From: Anastatus disparis
Taxonomy: Eukaryota; Arthropoda; Insecta; Hymenoptera; Eupelmidae
Reading direction: 5' to 3'
Length of the DNA: 64,000 bases
Assembly (NCBI GenBank): GCA_017163975.1
Contig: JAFFSR010000362.1
Location: 496,001 to 560,000 of the forward strand
In this document: positions 63,266-64,000 of the stretch, piece after piece
Layout of the letters: every line of letters begins with the position of its first letter
Position numbering within the stretch: the first letter of the stretch is position 1
Made by a program: the position numbers and the translations under genes
Notes under the pieces: generated by a model
What the model was told of the DNA's origin: nothing
Seen by the model: the letters and a program-made list of their open reading frames with translations, nothing else
The model's database searches: none

Positions 63266-64000
63266 TAATTAAAATTCTGATTCTTAAAAAAATTTTATTA
63301 ATACAACAAGAAATAAACTTTCTGAAATTTTTTTATTACTTTCATATAACGTTATGCATTAAAAATCAGATCACCTGCAGAATATTTTTAGCCATATGAA
63401 TTTTCGTTAACATTGTATAGCAGCACAGATTCGATAATCAGTACCGTAAGATAATTTGCAAAGTTGCTACATATATAAATACTTTAAAAAATTAATATAA
63501 TAAAAATTTTGATTGCAAGGTCAACAAGAGTAGTGCGCGGGCGAGTATATTTATTTTTCTCTTTCTTTGATTCCTCGTGTGTTTGCCATCTGTTGCAGGG
63601 ACTATACATACGCAGCCGTCGAAATGCGCCCGAGCTTGTAACTCTCGGATAAAATAAAAATTTATCTATATGTATGTTTTTGTATATCTTTTGGGTTTCT
63701 GTATATGCTTATAAAAGCGTAAAAGTATTACGAACACCTTGCCGAGACCTTTTTTTCTTCTTCTCTTTATATACACACGTGCACGCGCACATGCATCTTC
63801 GTGGCTGTATTTTACCTGCATTTCCTTTGAATTGCATTTGATCAATTCTTTTGTGTCTTTGGTTTTATGCTTTTTTAACAAGCTGCTTTCGACAGTAAGT
63901 TTGTTTCTTATACTGTGTATTATTGTAAGATATGTGCATCAAAAAGATCCTTTTGGTGAATCCAATACGTGCAATCAAGCGTCTGATGATTTTGCAGTTT
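63266..64000. other. Non-coding DNA to the window edge
   Basis: AT-rich sequence followed by a GC-richer patch at about 63530-63830. No exon or element was recognised. Confidence 0.5.

Noticed and set aside
1..64000. CRISPR array or bacterial operon
   Set aside because: No regularly spaced identical repeats with unique spacers and no compact coding. The splice signals, SINEs and LTR element are eukaryotic.

Overview
This is a very AT-rich eukaryotic window that looks like insect nuclear DNA. It is almost wholly non-coding, with long A/T runs, (TA)n, (CT)n and (GT)n microsatellites, a tRNA-headed SINE family, many palindromic MITE-like elements and one full-length Ty1/copia retrotransposon. 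No bacterial operon structure, rRNA gene or convincing stand-alone tRNA gene is visible. A single convincing host exon can be seen (46829-46974, + strand). It has a splice acceptor, a short 5' untranslated part, an ATG, 33 codons of acidic sequence and a splice donor. The encoded N-terminus resembles that of MRL adaptor proteins (lamellipodin/RAPH1; pico in flies). The window therefore probably lies in the large 5' intron and first long coding intron of such a gene.

Layout. 1-15.1 kb: AT-rich non-coding DNA with modestly GC-richer islands, a poly(A) run and a two-unit tandem repeat near 10.05-10.36 kb. 15.15-15.61 kb: a SINE split by a 256-bp insert. 22.1-23.8 kb: a TIR element, two long (TA)n tracts, a 22-bp tandem repeat and a CCCTGG-ended MITE. 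28.19-29.09 kb: three adjacent palindromes, the last a 603-bp MITE with almost identical 142-bp terminal repeats. 35.4 kb: a second CCCTGG-ended MITE.

38,301-46,364: a copia-type LTR retrotransposon (8,064 bp) with 284-bp LTRs that look identical, a 5-bp target duplication (TTAAC), a half-tRNA(iMet)-type primer site and a polypurine tract. It holds remnants of gag, protease, integrase, RT and RNase H in copia order. The coding region is wrecked by stops, frameshifts and deletions, and a (TA)n tract and a pogo-like MITE lie inside it. Clean LTRs around a ruined interior suggest a recent insertion of an already defective element moved in trans, or LTR gene conversion. It sits about 460 bp upstream of the host exon in the same orientation.

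51.8-63.3 kb is a foldback-rich zone. It contains a TIR element, two more SINE copies, two large foldbacks separated only by TATA (56,612-57,894 and 57,899-59,434), a TTAA-flanked palindrome and a SINE nested in one arm of the second foldback, and three further TA-flanked MITEs. Because the second foldback is itself a palindrome, its unoccupied arm preserves the empty sites of both nested insertions. This makes it the cleanest internal record of transposition history in the window.
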